Part shown: positions 1 to 6,241 of the stretch, piece by piece
How positions within the stretch are numbered: the stretch's first letter is position 1
Layout of the letters: every line of letters begins with the position of its first letter
DNA from: Bacteroidales bacterium
GTDB taxonomy: Bacteria; Bacteroidota; Bacteroidia; Bacteroidales; UBA4181
DNA: 17,967 nt
Reading direction: 5' to 3'
NCBI GenBank assembly: GCA_031259205.1
Contig: JAIRLS010000111.1
Coordinates: 1 to 17,967 of the forward strand
Notes under the pieces: generated by a model
What the model was told of the DNA's origin: nothing
What the model saw: the letters and a program-made list of their open reading frames with translations, nothing else
Database searches by the model: none
Position numbers and translations under genes: made by a program

Positions 1-907
1 AGGCTGTGTTGCCTGCGTCCACCGATATGCCTGTTAGCCCGTTACATTCGCTGAACGCACCATCTCCAATGGAAGTCAGCCCCGCCGGTATATTCAAACT
101 GCCGGTGAAGCCGCCACAGCTCCAAAACGCATCAACTCCAATGGAAGTAAGCCCCGCCGGCAGGGTCAGGCTGCCGGTGAATCCGCTACATTCGTAAAAC
201 GCCACATCCCCAATGGAAGTCAGCCCCGCCGGCAGGGTCAGGCTGCCGGTGAATCCGCTACAGCCGGCAAACACGTAATCTCCAATGGAAGTTACCCCCG
301 CCGGCAGGGTCAGGCTGCCGATCAAGCCGCTACAGCCGGAAAACGCATTATCTCCAATAGAAGTTACCGTGACGGGGATATCAACTGCTCCCGTTTTTCC
401 GGCAGGACAGGCAACCAGCACAGTTCCCGTCTTATTAAACAGTACGCCGTCTACAGCGGAGTAGGCTGTGTTGCCTGCGTCCACCGATATGCCTGTTAGC
501 CCGTTACAGTCGCTGAACGCACCACTTCCAATGGAAGTCACTCCCACCGGTATGTTCAAACTGCCGGTGAAACTACTACAGTTTCTAAACGCGCCGACTC
601 CAATGGAAGTTACTCCCTCCGGCAGACTCAGGTTGCCGGTGAAGCCGCTACAGCCTTCAAACGCATAATCTCCGATTGCTGTCACTCCATCCCCAATAAC
701 AAGGCTGTACAAATGGTCACGGGAAGCATACCAGGGGGCGCTACCGGGGGTATAATCCTCCATGGCGCCGGAGCCTTCGATGTAGAGGGTGTCGCCGTCG
801 ATGCGCCACGTGCAGGCGCCCGTTATTCCGCTGTTCTGCGCATGGGCGGCGGCGGCAAGGAACATGCCCAGTGCAACGGTACAAAAAAGATGGTCTATAT
901 GTTTCAT
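1..907 (-). CDS. BspA-like leucine-rich-repeat (LRR_5) secreted protein, 3' end outside the window
   Basis: The frame is open from an ATG at 907 to the left edge and gives 302 residues with no stop. It begins with a signal peptide: a short basic start, a hydrophobic run VALGMFLAAAA, and likely cleavage after AHA at about residue 23. Residues 25-75 resemble the usual lead-in of BspA-like proteins (SGAMEDYTPGSAPWY). From about residue 78 come 24-residue LRR_5 repeats with the pattern GFTGSLTLPAGLTSIGD-x-AF-xx-C; the SIG motif recurs at 101, 125, 183, 207, 231, 255 and 279. A non-LRR insert (SVDAGNTAYSAVDGVLFNKT) sits at 141-160 and its beginning recurs at 295. In this family the protein is surface-exposed or secreted and often binds host or matrix proteins; its ligand cannot be read from sequence. 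In Bacteroidota such proteins often end in a sorting domain, but that end is not visible. An alternative in-frame ATG lies at 919; 907 gives the more typical signal peptide. Confidence 0.88.
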   Translation of the reverse strand, partial: MKHIDHLFCTVALGMFLAAAAHAQNSGITGACTWRIDGDTLYIEGSGAMEDYTPGSAPWYASRDHLYSLVIGDGVTAIGDYAFEGCSGFTGNLSLPEGVTSIGVGAFRNCSSFTGSLNIPVGVTSIGSGAFSDCNGLTGISVDAGNTAYSAVDGVLFNKTGTVLVACPAGKTGAVDIPVTVTSIGDNAFSGCSGLIGSLTLPAGVTSIGDYVFAGCSGFTGSLTLPAGLTSIGDVAFYECSGFTGSLTLPAGLTSIGVDAFWSCGGFTGSLNIPAGLTSIGDGAFSECNGLTGISVDAGNTA

Positions 908-979
908 GATATTTGACATTTAGCGTTTACTTGATTTGGCCTGACTTTGCGGTTTTAAAAGCTACAAATACAGGAGCCA

Positions 980-1012
980 CAAATTTAATAAATTTATACA
1001 GATTTATACAAA
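980..1012 (-). promoter_or_regulatory. Bacteroidota-type promoter for the BspA-like gene
   Basis: Read on the minus strand, TTTG (1009-1012) is followed after exactly 21 bp by TAAATTTG (980-987). This matches the -33 TTTG and -7 TAnnTTTG consensus of the Bacteroidota primary sigma factor. Transcription would start near 973, leaving a leader of about 65 nt before the ATG at 907. The region is very AT-rich, so chance matches are possible; another TAAATTTG overlaps the -33 position. Confidence 0.55.
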
Positions 1013-1051
1013 TTTATGCAGATTTAATTTTTAATTTTCGGCGGCGTGTAG

Positions 1052-1070
1052 AGACGCACGGCGTGCGTCT
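1052..1070. repeat. Interspersed palindrome, copy 1 (8-bp stem, 3-base loop)
   Basis: AGACGCAC, loop GGC, GTGCGTCT: a perfect 8-bp stem. It is preceded by GTGTAG and followed by GAACGCGC units. Two related copies lie in the opposite orientation at 1662-1680 and 1697-1715. No coding role is apparent. Confidence 0.8.
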
Positions 1071-1187
1071 GAACGCGCGAACGCGCGAACGCGCGAACGC
1101 GCGAAGGCGCGAAGGCACGAAGGCGCGAAGGCGCGAAGGCGCGAAGGCACGAAAGGGGACGAAAGGGGACGAAAGGGACGAAAGCGC
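1071..1187. repeat. 8-bp tandem array (GAACGCGC / GAAGGCGC / GAAGGCAC)
   Basis: Ten consecutive 8-bp units run from 1071 to 1150: four GAACGCGC, then GAAGGCGC and GAAGGCAC variants. They are followed by units expanded to 10, 10 and 9 bp (GAAAGGGGAC twice, GAAAGGGAC) and a final GAAAGCGC at 1180-1187. The array leads directly into the 21-bp array. Because it is almost free of stops, it creates long spurious open frames on both strands. Confidence 0.85.
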
Positions 1188-1192
1188 AAATC

Positions 1193-1477
1193 GGAGCAAA
1201 AAGCTCCTTGATTGGAGCAAAAAGCTCCTCGATTGGAGCAAAAAGCTCCTTCATCGGAGCAAAAAGCTCCTTCATTGGAGCAAAAAGCTCCTCGATTGGA
1301 GCAAAAAGCTCCTTGATTGGAGCAAAAAGCTCCTTGATTGGAGCAAAAAGCTCCTCGATTGGAGCAAAAAGCTCCTCGATCGGAGCAAAAAGCTCCTTCA
1401 TTGGAGCAAAAAGCTCCTTGATTGGAGCAAAAAGCTCCTTCATCGGAGCAAAAAACTCCTTGATTGGAGCAAAAAGC
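1193..1477. repeat. 21-bp palindromic tandem array, 14 units
   Basis: Units begin at 1193, 1214, 1235 and every 21 bp up to 1466. Each is GGAGCAAAAAGCTCC (5-bp inverted arms around A5) plus a 6-bp spacer T[T/C][G/C]AT[T/C]. The spacers in order are TTGATT, TCGATT, TTCATC, TTCATT, TCGATT, TTGATT, TTGATT, TCGATT, TCGATC, TTCATT, TTGATT, TTCATC, TTGATT. Unit 13 has a damaged right arm (ACTCC). Unit 14 is interrupted after GGAGCAAAAAGC by the element at 1478. Arms can pair within a unit across A5 or with the next unit across the spacer. At 21 bp the A5 tracts are spaced by two helical turns. Confidence 0.93.
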
Positions 1478-1561
1478 GGTTAATTCTTTTTTTGAGGTGC
1501 TATTGGTCAATGGACTGTTCCATCCATGTTTTATTTCCCGCTTTCTTCCCATCCCTCTTAA

Positions 1562-1638
1562 AAGTCCTTGCAGGACTTGATTTTCATAATCGCCGGTCAG
1601 CGACCGGCGGTTATGAAAGTTACGTCCTTTCAGGACGT
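1562..1638. repeat. Three consecutive palindromes with 3-base loops inside the MITE-like element
   Basis: First, AAGTCCT-TGC-AGGACTT (1562-1578, 7 bp). Second, a 17-bp stem at 1582-1598 pairing with 1602-1618 around loop AGC, with a single T-G wobble (1590/1610). Third, ACGTCCT-TTC-AGGACGT (1622-1638, 7 bp). The first and third stems share the core GTCCT/AGGAC. All three have exactly three unpaired bases. Confidence 0.82.
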
Positions 1639-1661
1639 TCCGCATTCTCCAAAGCGCTTTT

Positions 1662-1715
1662 AGGCGCACGCCATGCGTCTCTACATTCACGCTTTCAGGC
1701 GCACGCCGTGCGCCT
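1662..1715. repeat. Interspersed palindrome, copies 2 and 3, inverted relative to copy 1
   Basis: Copy 2 at 1662-1680 is AGGCGCAC-GCC-ATGCGTCT (imperfect stem). Copy 3 at 1697-1715 is AGGCGCAC-GCC-GTGCGCCT (perfect stem). Both are followed by CTACATTC. Compared with copy 1 (1052-1070), the third base pair of the stem is G-C in copy 3 and A-T in copy 1, a paired change. Copy 2 carries a mixed G-T pair at that position. Confidence 0.8.
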
Positions 1716-1720
1716 CTACA

Positions 1721-1760
1721 TTCGTGCCTTCGTGCCTTCGTGCCTTCGCGCCTTCGCGCT
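1721..1760. repeat. Inverted 8-bp tandem array (TTCGTGCC / TTCGCGCC)
   Basis: Five 8-bp units: TTCGTGCC three times, TTCGCGCC, TTCGCGCT. Their reverse complement (GGCACGAA, GGCGCGAA) is the same unit as the array at 1071-1187 in opposite orientation. As there, the array adjoins the AGRCGCAC palindrome family. Confidence 0.8.
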
Positions 1761-1814
1761 ATAGTGGAGGTCAGAAGAATTGTTTTTCATAGCGCCTCAA
1801 AAAAAGAATTAACC

Positions 1815-1840
1815 CAAAAAGCTCCTTGATCGGAGCAAAA
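1815..1840. repeat. Right-hand remnant of the 21-bp array beyond the inserted element
   Basis: CAAAAAGCTCC-TTGATC-GGAGCAAAA: the duplicated 8 bp, the rest of interrupted unit 14, a spacer of the variant TTGATC, and the start of a fifteenth unit that degenerates into GGGGG at 1841. This is the original end of the array. Confidence 0.85.
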
Positions 1841-1894
1841 GGGGGATGCCCGATTCTCCCTGTTCTCTGTCAGGGGATTCATAAAATATGGTAA

Positions 1895-1966
1895 ATGCCC
1901 TGACGGGCAATGATGCGCATTGACAGAGGTTTGTTTCTATTGATATACATGCCCTGACGGGCAATG
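1895..1966. repeat. Two copies of an 18-bp hairpin repeat (ATGCCCTGACGGGCAATG)
   Basis: Identical copies lie at 1895-1912 and 1949-1966, 54 bp apart in the same orientation. Each contains the inverted arms TGCCC and GGGCA around TGAC. They lie in the yicC downstream spacer. No open frame of note is present here. Confidence 0.8.
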
Positions 1967-1980
1967 CTTTCGCGCTTTAT

Positions 1981-1995
1981 CCGCATGTCGTGCGG
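1981..1995 (-). terminator. Small hairpin just downstream of yicC, possible 3' end
   Basis: CCGCA-TGTCG-TGCGG, a 5-bp stem with a 5-base loop, begins 16 bp past the yicC stop on the minus strand. No T-tract follows. Terminator status is only a guess from position. Confidence 0.22.
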
Positions 1996-2010
1996 CGCAC
2001 CGGCGAAGGC

Positions 2011-2889
2011 TTACAGTACGTTCAAAATCTGCTCCTTGATTTTTTCCAGTTCGTCTTTCATCCTGACCACAAGCTGTTGCATCTCGGCATGATTGGCTTT
2101 TGAACCGATGGTATTGATTTCCCGTCCCATCTCCTGCGTAACAAATCCGAGTTTCTTGCCGACGCCTCCATCTTCGCCCATAGTGGCAAGGAAATACTTG
2201 CAATGATTGGACAAGCGCACTTTTTCTTCGTTAATATCTATCTTTTCAAGATAATAAATCAATTCCTGCTCGAAACGGTTTTGGTCAATCGTATTTTCGC
2301 CCACATATTCCGCCAAATTTTGGCGAAGCCGGGTTTTGATGGTTTCGATGCGTTGCGATTCGAACTTTTCCAGTTCGGTAATGTACGACCCGATGCGTCG
2401 GATGCGTTCGCTGATGTCTTCGGCAAGCGCTTTTCCCTCCTGCATACGGAAACGATTCACCCTTTCCAGCGCCTCTTTCACGCAGCAGGACAGTAATCCT
2501 TCAATTTTTTCATCCGGCACGTCCTGCTTCGTTTTCTGTACATCCGGCAAACGGATGATAGCCTCAATAAAGGTATTCGGAAGCGTAAGCCGATTTCTGC
2601 GGGCTATATCCTTCAATTGTTCACAGTAATGGACAATGGCGGTTTCGTCAAATTGAGCCGGAATACTTTCTTCAATCTCTTCTATCGACGCGTACAATTC
2701 GATCTTCCCTCTCTGTAAGGCCTCTGTCAATTGATTGCGCAAATCCATCTCTTTGTCCCTGAACATATTGGGGACTTTTACAATCACATCCGCCCCCTTG
2801 CTGTTCAAAGTCTTTATTTCAACGATGATTTTACGCTTTTCATCGGCACATTCGGCTTTACCAAAGCCTGTCATTGATTTTATCTTCAT
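2011..2889 (-). CDS. yicC: YicC/YloC-family endoribonuclease
   Basis: A 292-residue protein of normal family length. It begins with the family hallmark SMTGFGKAE (residues 5-13), followed by the YicC-like N-terminal domain (to about residue 155). It ends with the DUF1732 C-terminal domain (about 210-292), including KKLGFVTQEMGREINTIGSK (245-264) and the closing LEKIKEQ. Family members are metal-dependent single-strand endoribonucleases that act on small RNAs or mRNAs in the cytoplasm; the exact targets here are unknown. The ATG at 2889 places SMTGFG close to the N-terminus as in homologues. In many Bacteroidota yicC is followed by gmk and nadD; here it is followed by the repeat nest instead. 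Confidence 0.95.
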   Translation of the reverse strand: MKIKSMTGFGKAECADEKRKIIVEIKTLNSKGADVIVKVPNMFRDKEMDLRNQLTEALQRGKIELYASIEEIEESIPAQFDETAIVHYCEQLKDIARRNRLTLPNTFIEAIIRLPDVQKTKQDVPDEKIEGLLSCCVKEALERVNRFRMQEGKALAEDISERIRRIGSYITELEKFESQRIETIKTRLRQNLAEYVGENTIDQNRFEQELIYYLEKIDINEEKVRLSNHCKYFLATMGEDGGVGKKLGFVTQEMGREINTIGSKANHAEMQQLVVRMKDELEKIKEQILNVL

Positions 2890-2914
2890 TCTTCCGGTCT
2901 ATTATTTCAATTTT

Positions 2915-2922
2915 CAAATGTA
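2915..2922 (-). promoter_or_regulatory. Candidate -7 box for yicC
   Basis: On the minus strand the sequence is TACATTTG, a full match to TAnnTTTG, 26 bp upstream of the yicC ATG. No good TTTG is found 19-21 bp further upstream (the nearest is GTTG at 2946-2949, 23 bp away), so support is partial. Confidence 0.4.
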
Positions 2923-3146
2923 CATGAAATTTTTTAATTACACACCAACGAATGAAGTTTGAAAAAAATGAAGGAAAGATGTAAAAAAAATCTTTTTCGA
3001 GTTTAAAAACAACAATATACTGAAAATAACAATATTAGAAGACCTCTCTATTGGCGATTTTTGTTAAAAATGTTAAATTATCTAAATATTTCTGCTCACG
3101 AATAAAAAAAAATCGTATCATTGTCTATATTTTAAATGAATCGAAA

Positions 3147-4073
3147 ATGAAAAGACGTGAATTTATCATCAAAAGCATAGGCGGTGGAATCGTTACCGGA
3201 GCGGGTTTTTCATTGCTTTCCCTTGAGGAGGCCTTTGGAAACAGTATCTACAATCCCCGGTCGGCATACGATATGGTGGCTTTGATGGGAGGAGAAGCGG
3301 CAGAAATGTTTGAAAAAGGAATTGCCTCGATAGGCGGGATGGAACGGTTTGTGAAAAAAGGCCAGTCGGTAGTGGTAAAACCCAATATCGGATGGGATCG
3401 TACCCCCGAATTCGGCGCCAATACGACTCCCGAACTGATTGCCAAAATTGTGGAACATTGCCTGAAAGCCGGCGCCAAAGACGTTTTTGTATTTGACCAT
3501 ACGTGCGACAACTGGCAGAAGGCATACGCCACCAGCGGCATCGAAAAAGCCGCCAAAGCAGCCGGCGCCAAAGTCATTCCGGGCAACAACGAAAGCGCCT
3601 ACAAGGAGGTGAGCGTGCCGGGCGGAAAAAGCCTCAAGAGCGTCAAAATACACGAAGCGATACTTAACAGCGAAGTGCTTATCAACGTGCCGGTATTAAA
3701 GCATCATGACGGGGCAGGCGTTTCCTTCGCCATGAAAAATTTGATGGGCATCGTATGGGACCGCAGTTTTTGGCATAGAAACGACCTTCAACAGTGCATT
3801 GCCGACATGGTTACCTGCCGCAAGCCCAGCCTGAATATCATCGACGGGTACCGCGTAATGAAGAAAAACGGGCCTAAAGGCGTATCCATCAGCAATGTAT
3901 TACTTGAAAAAGCGCAGATTATATCCACCGACATTGTTGCCGCCGACGCTGCCGCCGCTAAAATTTTCGGCAAGAATCCGGAAACCATCGGCCATATCAA
4001 GATTGCCGCCGAAATGGGATTAGGGAAAATCGACTTGACAAAGCTAAATATCAACAGAATCAAAATCGGTTAA
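3147..4073 (+). CDS. Tat-exported DUF362-domain protein
   Basis: 308 residues from the ATG at 3147. The start is set by the twin-arginine signal KRREFIIK followed by a hydrophobic stretch (GGGIVTGAGFSLL). An ATG at 3051 would bury this signal behind 32 residues. The rest matches DUF362: VVVKPNIGWDRTPEFGANTT (76-95), an alpha/beta core, LINVPVLKHHDGAGVSFAMK (178-197) and KNLMGIVWD. The biochemical role of DUF362 is not established; members are often found with ferredoxin domains. The stop is 19 nt from the next gene, a membrane iron-sulfur protein, so the two are probably co-transcribed and may act together in envelope electron transfer (inference). A weak promoter candidate lies at 3060-3090 (TTTG, 19 bp, TAAATATT). 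Confidence 0.85.
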   Translation: MKRREFIIKSIGGGIVTGAGFSLLSLEEAFGNSIYNPRSAYDMVALMGGEAAEMFEKGIASIGGMERFVKKGQSVVVKPNIGWDRTPEFGANTTPELIAKIVEHCLKAGAKDVFVFDHTCDNWQKAYATSGIEKAAKAAGAKVIPGNNESAYKEVSVPGGKSLKSVKIHEAILNSEVLINVPVLKHHDGAGVSFAMKNLMGIVWDRSFWHRNDLQQCIADMVTCRKPSLNIIDGYRVMKKNGPKGVSISNVLLEKAQIISTDIVAADAAAAKIFGKNPETIGHIKIAAEMGLGKIDLTKLNINRIKIG

Positions 4074-4092
4074 CCGGACAACCTCTATCCAC

Positions 4093-5814
4093 ATGCAAGC
4101 ATATCTGAAACCGGCCCGTATCGTTATTTCCATTGCCACGCTACTCGTTGTCGGGTTCTTATTCCTCGACTTCGGAGATACTGTTCCTGCCGCATGGTTC
4201 CGCAAAATCCTGTGGTTACAGTTCATCCCTTCTCTGTTCGGTTTCCTGAATACCCTAAAAGACGGACTAAGTTTGTCGGTCTTTGGTTTCGCTGTCGTTC
4301 TGCTGCTCACGCTGCTTTTCGGACGCGTCTATTGCTCATATCTCTGTCCGCTGGGCGTTTTTCAGGATGTGATTTGCTGGTTTTCTAAAAAGATCAGGAA
4401 AAAGAAACGATACCGTTTTACCCCTCCCAAAACATGGCTGCGATACGGCATACTTGTTGTCGTCTGCCTGTCGCTGCTCTCCGGAAGCATCTATTTGGTG
4501 AACGTGCTTGACCCGTACAGTAATTTCGGCCGGTTTTTCACCGATTTTTTCCGTCCTCTGTACGTTCTGGGCAATAACCTGCTGGTGCAACTGTTGCAAT
4601 CATTAGGTTCCTACGCGCTGTATCCCGTGAAAGTGGTTTCCGCCAATCCCTACGCCCTGATTGTTCCTGCCGCCATGCTGGTGCTTGTAGTGTGGTGCGC
4701 CATCCGGAAAGGGCGTCTTTACTGCAATGCAATATGTCCGGTAGGCACCTTGCTGGGATTGATTGCCTGCGTTTCCCTGTTCAAAATTCGCATCAACAAG
4801 ACCACTTGCACCCAATGCGGAAAGTGCACGTTTGCCTGCAAATCACACTGCATTGACATCAAACAGCAGCAGATTGATTCCAGCCGCTGTGTAGGATGCG
4901 CCAACTGTTTGAAATCGTGCGACAAAAACAGCATCGGTTATGCGCTGGCTTCAGCCAATAAACCCAAAAAAGTCGTTCCCGACAAGTCGAAACGCCGGTT
5001 TCTCTTCGGAAGCATCCTGTTTATGGGCGCTCTTGGCGGATTATCGGTAAAATCCATGGCGATAAGCCGTAAAGACGAAGACGAAACGCCGAAAGAAGAA
5101 CATCATACAGGATTTGAAGAAGCCGTTAAAACGCATCAGGTATCCCCTCCGGGTTCAAAGGGTATCCGTCATTTCACGGGTTCGTGTACGGCTTGCCACC
5201 TGTGCGTAAGCGCTTGCCCGACAGGAGTGCTGAAACCCTCGCTCTTCGAATGGGGCTTTTTCGGGATGGGACAGCCCTACATGGACTATCATTCCAGTTT
5301 TTGCAATTACGAATGTGTGAAATGTTCGGAAGTATGCCCGAATAAAGCCATCCTCCCGTTGGCGGAAAGCGCCGCGCCGGAATTGAAGGAAGCTGCCGAA
5401 AAAGATGCGCAGCAATCCTTTGAAACACAGTTTAGCCGTACGGCCAACCTTTCCGACGCCGGCGATTACGCCCTCATGCAAAGCATGATTCAAAGAAACA
5501 TCAAGGTAAGGACGCAAATAGGCACTGTACGGTTTATCAGGAACAACTGTATCGTGTATTCCGAAGAAACATCCTGCGGATCGTGCTCCGAACACTGCCC
5601 CACCAAAGCCGTCAGAATGGTTCCCTACAAGGGAGAGTTGACCATTCCACAGATAGATACCGACATCTGCGTCGGTTGCGGCGCCTGCGAATATGCCTGT
5701 CCGGTAACCCCCAACAAAGCTATCCTTGTGGACGGATGCAAAGAACACGGCATCGCCCAAAAACCGGATGACGAAGCAGTGGAAGAAAAACCGCTAACCG
5801 ATTTTGCTTTTTAA
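4093..5814 (+). CDS. Membrane-anchored polyferredoxin, NapH-NapG-like fusion with six predicted [4Fe-4S] sites
   Basis: 573 residues. The N-terminal part (about 1-230) has several hydrophobic segments and two CxxxCP motifs of NapH/NosR/CcoG-type proteins (CSYLCP at 81-86, CNAICP at 211-216). Two ferredoxin motifs follow (C239-242-245-249 and C266-269-272-276). At 299-320 there is a KRRFLFG motif plus hydrophobic run, resembling the Tat signal that starts NapG-type ferredoxins. After it come four more cysteine clusters: 365-368-371-375, 404-408-411-415, 486-495-498-502 and 526-529-532-536. The layout suggests quinol-linked or inner-membrane electron transfer with a second ferredoxin block, perhaps on the periplasmic side. 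The electron donor and acceptor are not evident. It is probably co-transcribed with the DUF362 gene. Confidence 0.85.
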   Translation: MQAYLKPARIVISIATLLVVGFLFLDFGDTVPAAWFRKILWLQFIPSLFGFLNTLKDGLSLSVFGFAVVLLLTLLFGRVYCSYLCPLGVFQDVICWFSKKIRKKKRYRFTPPKTWLRYGILVVVCLSLLSGSIYLVNVLDPYSNFGRFFTDFFRPLYVLGNNLLVQLLQSLGSYALYPVKVVSANPYALIVPAAMLVLVVWCAIRKGRLYCNAICPVGTLLGLIACVSLFKIRINKTTCTQCGKCTFACKSHCIDIKQQQIDSSRCVGCANCLKSCDKNSIGYALASANKPKKVVPDKSKRRFLFGSILFMGALGGLSVKSMAISRKDEDETPKEEHHTGFEEAVKTHQVSPPGSKGIRHFTGSCTACHLCVSACPTGVLKPSLFEWGFFGMGQPYMDYHSSFCNYECVKCSEVCPNKAILPLAESAAPELKEAAEKDAQQSFETQFSRTANLSDAGDYALMQSMIQRNIKVRTQIGTVRFIRNNCIVYSEETSCGSCSEHCPTKAVRMVPYKGELTIPQIDTDICVGCGACEYACPVTPNKAILVDGCKEHGIAQKPDDEAVEEKPLTDFAF

Positions 5815-5927
5815 AACCACAAATATAAAATATTGAGAATATGACAAATAAAAAAATACTTCTCGGTTTTTCCAAATAAAAGCATGATTTTAGTTTGTAA
5901 ATCGAAGAAAAATATGTTTCTTTGTGG

Positions 5928-5959
5928 TTTGATTTTTTATTCAATATATATTATTTTTA
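5928..5959 (+). promoter_or_regulatory. Candidate promoter for the acpP operon
   Basis: TTTG (5928-5931), 20 bp, then TATTTTTA (5952-5959), which matches TAnnTTTG at 7 of 8 positions. The acpP ATG follows 20 bp later. The spacer is very AT-rich, which raises the chance of coincidental matches. Confidence 0.38.
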
Positions 5960-5979
5960 TTCATTAAAATTAAAAAATT

Positions 5980-6231
5980 ATGTCAGATATTGCATCAAGA
6001 GTTAAAGCTATTATTGTTGAAAGATTAGGAGTAGATGAAAACGAAGTAACTCCGGAAGCCAGCTTCACCAATGACTTGGGAGCTGATTCTCTTGACACTG
6101 TTGAACTGATTATGGAGTTCGAAAAAGAATTTGGCATCGGTATTCCCGATGATCAAGCCGAAAGTATTGCTACAGTTGCTGCGGCAATCAAATACATCGA
6201 AGACAGCGTTAAAAACAGCGTTAAAAAATAA
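5980..6231 (+). CDS. acpP: Acyl carrier protein
   Basis: An 83-residue acidic protein with the phosphopantetheine attachment motif GADSLD (Ser37) and the classic helix II continuation TVELIMEFEKEFGI. It carries growing acyl chains in type II fatty-acid synthesis in the cytoplasm. The length is standard (about 78-84). It is the first gene of the operon; only 10 nt separate its stop from fabF, which uses it as substrate carrier. Confidence 0.97.
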   Translation: MSDIASRVKAIIVERLGVDENEVTPEASFTNDLGADSLDTVELIMEFEKEFGIGIPDDQAESIATVAAAIKYIEDSVKNSVKK

Positions 6232-6241
6232 GGTCTGTTTT

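Larger units (their letters stand above)
1478..1814. mobile_element. 337-bp MITE-like element with 26-bp terminal inverted repeats
   Basis: The left end 1478-1503 (starts GGTTAATTC, ends GAGGTGCTAT) and the right end 1789-1814 (starts ATAGCGCCTC, ends GAATTAACC) are inverted copies matching at 25 of 26 positions. They are flanked by a direct repeat CAAAAAGC at 1470-1477 and 1815-1822. Deleting the element and one copy of the direct repeat rejoins GGAGCAAAAAGC to TCC-TTGATC-GGAGC and restores a regular 21-bp array, so this is an insertion with an 8-bp target duplication. The interior holds no credible gene, only hairpins and short repeats, so the element would need a transposase acting in trans. 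I do not recognise the insertion-sequence family. Confidence 0.8.

Noticed and set aside
6..916. Plus-strand open frames at 6-197, 468-668 and 713-916
   Set aside because: They are antisense shadows of the minus-strand BspA-like gene, which explains every base with a signal peptide and LRR_5 repeats.
1193..1480. CRISPR array
   Set aside because: The period is 21 bp, with 6-bp spacers drawn from a few variants rather than unique 30-bp spacers, and no cas genes are nearby.
913..1764. Long open frames on both strands across the repeats (283, 219, 139 and 91 codons)
   Set aside because: They are products of stop-poor 8-bp and 21-bp tandem repeats; the 21-bp unit is a multiple of three and can be read in five of six frames. 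They have no start context or domain, and they cross the inserted element.
3051..3146. N-terminal extension of the DUF362 protein
   Set aside because: It would put 32 residues before the twin-arginine signal, and the DNA there is AT-rich and promoter-like.
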